From NCBI GenBank assembly GCA_023418255.1, contig JAEZZZ010000038.1:1-7182 (forward strand): 7,182 nt of DNA, written 5' to 3'. Below, in pieces: positions 5,816-7,182 of the stretch; within the stretch, counting starts at the first letter, position 1; each line of letters begins with the position of its first letter. This DNA comes from Bacteroidota bacterium (GTDB taxonomy: Bacteria > Bacteroidota > Bacteroidia > Bacteroidales > Dysgonomonadaceae). Below the pieces are notes generated by a model, which had not been told where the DNA came from, ran no database searches, and saw only the letters and a program-made list of their open reading frames with translations. A program made the translations under genes and the position numbers.

Positions 5816-6376
5816 ATGAAAAAAAGCTTAGTTTATACAAAAACCGGCGACAAAGGAAAAACCTCGTTGGTAGGCGGTATGCGCGTGAGCAAAACACACA
5901 TCCGCTTAGAGTCGTACGGCACCGTAGATGAGCTGAATAGTTTTATCGGATGGTTGAATTGCGCCATTATGGATAGCGAAACAGCACAGTTTCTTCTATT
6001 TATCCAACACAAACTATTCACTGTGGGTTCTTATCTAGCAACCGAAACCGAACAGATTGACCCAAAACAGGCAAGCATCATCACGCCGGAAGATATTAAG
6101 CGCATCGAGAACGAAATTGATGCGGTAGATAGTGCTTTGACGCGCTTGAAGCAATTTATTCTTCCCGGCGGAAACGAGGCGGCATCGCGCGCGCATATAT
6201 GCCGAACAGTCACTCGCCGAACGGAACGCTTGGTGTATCACGTAGCAGAAGAATATCCTGTTGCCGACGAAGTGTTGGTTTTCTTAAATCGCTTGTCAGA
6301 CTACTTTTTCGTGCTTGCACGAAAAGAGTGCTATCGTACAGGTGAAGAAATATATTGGGAACAAAAAAATATATGA
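5816..6376 (+). CDS. pduO: PduO-type ATP:cob(I)alamin adenosyltransferase
   Basis: The enzyme transfers the adenosyl group of ATP to cob(I)alamin, making coenzyme B12 for radical enzymes such as methylmalonyl-CoA mutase; it acts as a cytosolic trimer. The 186-residue protein carries the N-terminal ATP-binding motif YTKTGDKGKTSLVGG (7-21), YGTVDELNSFIG (34-45), FILPGG (114-119), the arginine-rich helix RAHICRTVTRRTERL (125-139) and LNRLSDYFF (157-165). These are the hallmarks of the PduO/MMAB family rather than CobA or EutT. No mutase or propanediol gene is adjacent, so it probably supplies the general B12 pool of the cell, for example for the propionate (methylmalonyl-CoA) pathway common in Bacteroidales. 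It is the last gene of the tight run; no terminator follows. Confidence 0.94.
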   Translation: MKKSLVYTKTGDKGKTSLVGGMRVSKTHIRLESYGTVDELNSFIGWLNCAIMDSETAQFLLFIQHKLFTVGSYLATETEQIDPKQASIITPEDIKRIENEIDAVDSALTRLKQFILPGGNEAASRAHICRTVTRRTERLVYHVAEEYPVADEVLVFLNRLSDYFFVLARKECYRTGEEIYWEQKNI

Positions 6377-6386
6377 AAACTTTTTA

Positions 6387-6394
6387 TACATTTG
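6387..6394 (+). promoter_or_regulatory. Bacteroidota -7 promoter box before the DUF2795 gene
   Basis: TACATTTG is a perfect TAnnTTTG match, identical to the box before rex. It lies ten bases after the adenosyltransferase stop. Transcription would start near 6401, giving a leader of about 40 bases to ATG 6441. The -33 element is not obvious. Confidence 0.52.
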
Positions 6395-6440
6395 CAAAAT
6401 TTTTTGAAACAATATAAATATCAATAAAATAGATCGATTT

Positions 6441-6662
6441 ATGTATTGGACACTTGAATTAGCATCGAAATTAGAGGATGCACCCTGGCCTGCAACAAAA
6501 GATGAGCTTATCGACTATGCGCAGCGTTCGGGAGCGCCTATGGAAGTTATTGAGAACTTACAGGAAGTGGAGGAAGAAGGCGAGATATTCGAATCCATCG
6601 AAGATATATGGCCCGACTACCCCAGCAAGGAGGACTTCTTTTTTGATGAAGACGAATACTAA
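6441..6662 (+). CDS. DUF2795 domain protein of unknown function
   Basis: A 73-residue acidic cytosolic protein. Residues 1-50 match the DUF2795 pattern (WTLELASKLEDAPWPATKDELIDYA, then RSGAPMEVIENLQ), a small helical fold also found as a repeat in other phyla. The tail is strongly acidic (EVEEEGE, IEDIWPDYPSKEDFFFDEDEY), a form I associate with Bacteroidota. The function of the family is not established. The gene has its own -7 box and a terminator 37 bases after the stop, but read-through from the six-gene run is possible because no terminator separates them. The start is the first ATG in the frame, and its MYWTLELA opening fits the family. Confidence 0.88.
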   Translation: MYWTLELASKLEDAPWPATKDELIDYAQRSGAPMEVIENLQEVEEEGEIFESIEDIWPDYPSKEDFFFDEDEY

Positions 6663-6698
6663 GATTGATACCTTCAAAAGAAAAATTATCTAAAAGAC

Positions 6699-6735
6699 AA
6701 AAGGAGCCGTCTCGTTATGAGACAGCTCTTTTTTT
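6699..6735 (+). terminator. Intrinsic terminator after the DUF2795 gene
   Basis: GAGCCGTCTC (6704-6713) pairs with GAGACAGCTC (6719-6728), with one C-A mismatch, around the five-base loop GTTAT. Seven T follow at 6729-6735, and upstream A bases can extend the stem. On the minus strand a shorter T-tract follows, so it may also serve the converging gene remnant at 6739-6941. Confidence 0.9.
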
Positions 6736-6738
6736 GCA

Positions 6739-6941
6739 TTATGCCACAAATGCCGGCTTTCCCACCTTCAATTCCTCATTCTTTTCATTAGACAACATAT
6801 AGGTGCTTTTAGGGAGCAGATAAGCAACTCTTTTCCAACCTTTTTGTTCGGAAAATTTTTAATTTTATCCAATATAATGCCTAATTCTTTGAAACCTTTC
6901 AACGACGCACCTCTCTCATGAATCAGTGAATATCCTATTTT
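6739..6941 (-). pseudogene. Frameshifted C-terminal remnant of an unidentified gene
   Basis: Reading leftward, the minus strand is open in one frame from about 6941 to about 6858 (KIGYSLIHERGASLKGFKEL, then GIILDKIK) and then in the neighbouring frame from about 6858 to a TAA at 6741-6739 (FSEQKGWKRVAYLLPKST, ending NEELKVGKPAFVA). Joined, they give a plausible 65-70 residue protein tail. The switch falls in the A/T homopolymer at 6852-6860, so it is either a real indel or a sequencing error. The upstream part is missing: a stop occurs at 6944-6942, just where the insertion sequence seems to begin. I do not recognise the family. The composition and continuous sense across both segments support former coding. 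Confidence 0.5.
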
Positions 6942-6970
6942 TTAAGCGAGTGTAAGAGCTAAACCCAAAG

Positions 6971-7006
6971 AAATAAAAAATAAAAAGCTGTTTTTATTTT
7001 TTATTT
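6971..7006. repeat. 16-bp perfect AT-only hairpin inside the insertion sequence end
   Basis: Arms 6971-6986 (AAATAAAAAATAAAAA) and 6991-7006 are perfect reverse complements around the loop GCTG. The hairpin lies upstream of the putative transposase -7 box at 7020, so it would not be in the element's own mRNA. It would appear in RNA reading in from outside. It may limit impinging transcription or translation of the transposase. Confidence 0.7.
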
Positions 7007-7019
7007 TATTTATATTCAG

Positions 7020-7027
7020 TATCTTTA
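7020..7027 (+). promoter_or_regulatory. Candidate -7 box for the transposase
   Basis: TATCTTTA matches TAnnTTTG at seven of eight positions. The start of transcription would be near 7034, about 28 bases before ATG 7062. No -33 TTG is seen, so the promoter is probably weak, as is common for transposases. Confidence 0.35.
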
Positions 7028-7061
7028 CATAGTGAAACGATATAAAAACAAACATAAGACA

Positions 7062-7182
7062 ATGAACTTTTCCACACCATTTATGGAGCGCTCCACCCGT
7101 TCCTCAAAATTTTACGCTCAAATAAATCTTTTGATTGATTGGACAAAAATAGAAACCCTCATCAACCGTTATTACACCAAAG
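7062..7182 (+). CDS. IS5-family transposase, N-terminal 40 codons, cut by the right edge
   Basis: The frame is open from ATG 7062 to the window end. The segment INLLIDWTKIETLINRYYTK (residues 21-40) matches the N-terminal region of IS5-family transposases of Bacteroidota; I recall a similar LIDWRPIRTLINKKYTK in Porphyromonas IS1126. This region precedes the domain-of-unknown-function helices (DUF772) and the DDE catalytic domain, which would lie outside the window. Whether the enzyme is intact cannot be judged. Confidence 0.78.
   Translation, partial: MNFSTPFMERSTRSSKFYAQINLLIDWTKIETLINRYYTK

Larger units (their letters stand above)
6942..7182 (+). mobile_element. Left end of an IS5-family insertion sequence (right part outside window)
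   Basis: The element is inferred from the transposase start at 7062 and from the loss of coding sense of the neighbouring remnant at about 6942. The exact terminal inverted repeat cannot be fixed because the right end is not visible; a boundary anywhere from about 6942 to 6970 is possible (for example near GAGTGTAAGAGCTAAACCC, 6948-6966). It contains the hairpin at 6971-7006, a weak promoter and the transposase start. Confidence 0.5.

Noticed and set aside
1..7182. CRISPR array, toxin-antitoxin or defence cluster
   Set aside because: There are no regularly spaced direct repeats and no nuclease, helicase or toxin-like small gene pairs. All long genes have housekeeping assignments.

Overview
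The window looks like a chromosomal segment of a Bacteroidota bacterium, most likely order Bacteroidales. It is AT-rich, has few clear Shine-Dalgarno sequences, and carries promoter -7 boxes of the Bacteroidota type TAnnTTTG. It also encodes lineage-typical proteins: the type IX secretion protein PorV, a Bacteroidota-style Rex repressor, and a DUF2795 protein ending in an acidic tail. The genus cannot be fixed from this sequence.

Layout. (1) Positions 1-156 hold at most a doubtful gene tail. (2) 157-741, minus strand: 5-formyltetrahydrofolate cyclo-ligase. (3) 742-1225: gene-free, but with three hairpins, an orphan terminator-like structure and a minus-strand -7 box, so a small RNA or a long structured leader is possible. 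(4) 1226-1525: a small charged helical protein followed by a very strong, probably bidirectional terminator. (5) 1588-2099: about 500 bases with no gene I can support, ending in a dyad and a promoter. (6) 2135-6376: a tight co-directional run of six genes, namely rex, a fumarylacetoacetase-family hydrolase, porV, ispF, a methyltransferase-like gene and a PduO-type cobalamin adenosyltransferase. Gaps are 7-21 bases, with a 4-base overlap between the first two. (7) 6441-6662: DUF2795 gene with its own -7 box and a terminator. (8) 6739-6941, minus strand: a frameshifted C-terminal gene remnant. (9) About 6942 to the right edge: the left end of an IS5-family insertion sequence, with the first 40 codons of its transposase.

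The six-gene run mixes redox sensing (Rex), a small metabolic hydrolase, an outer-membrane secretion protein, isoprenoid synthesis and cobalamin activation. They look like co-transcribed housekeeping genes, not one pathway. If the run is one transcript, Rex may regulate its own operon, including porV, according to NADH/NAD+.

I see no new defence or mobile system here. The parts most worth a second look are the insertion-sequence junction with its AT-only hairpin and broken neighbour gene, the structured intergenic region upstream of the cyclo-ligase, and the degenerate methyltransferase.
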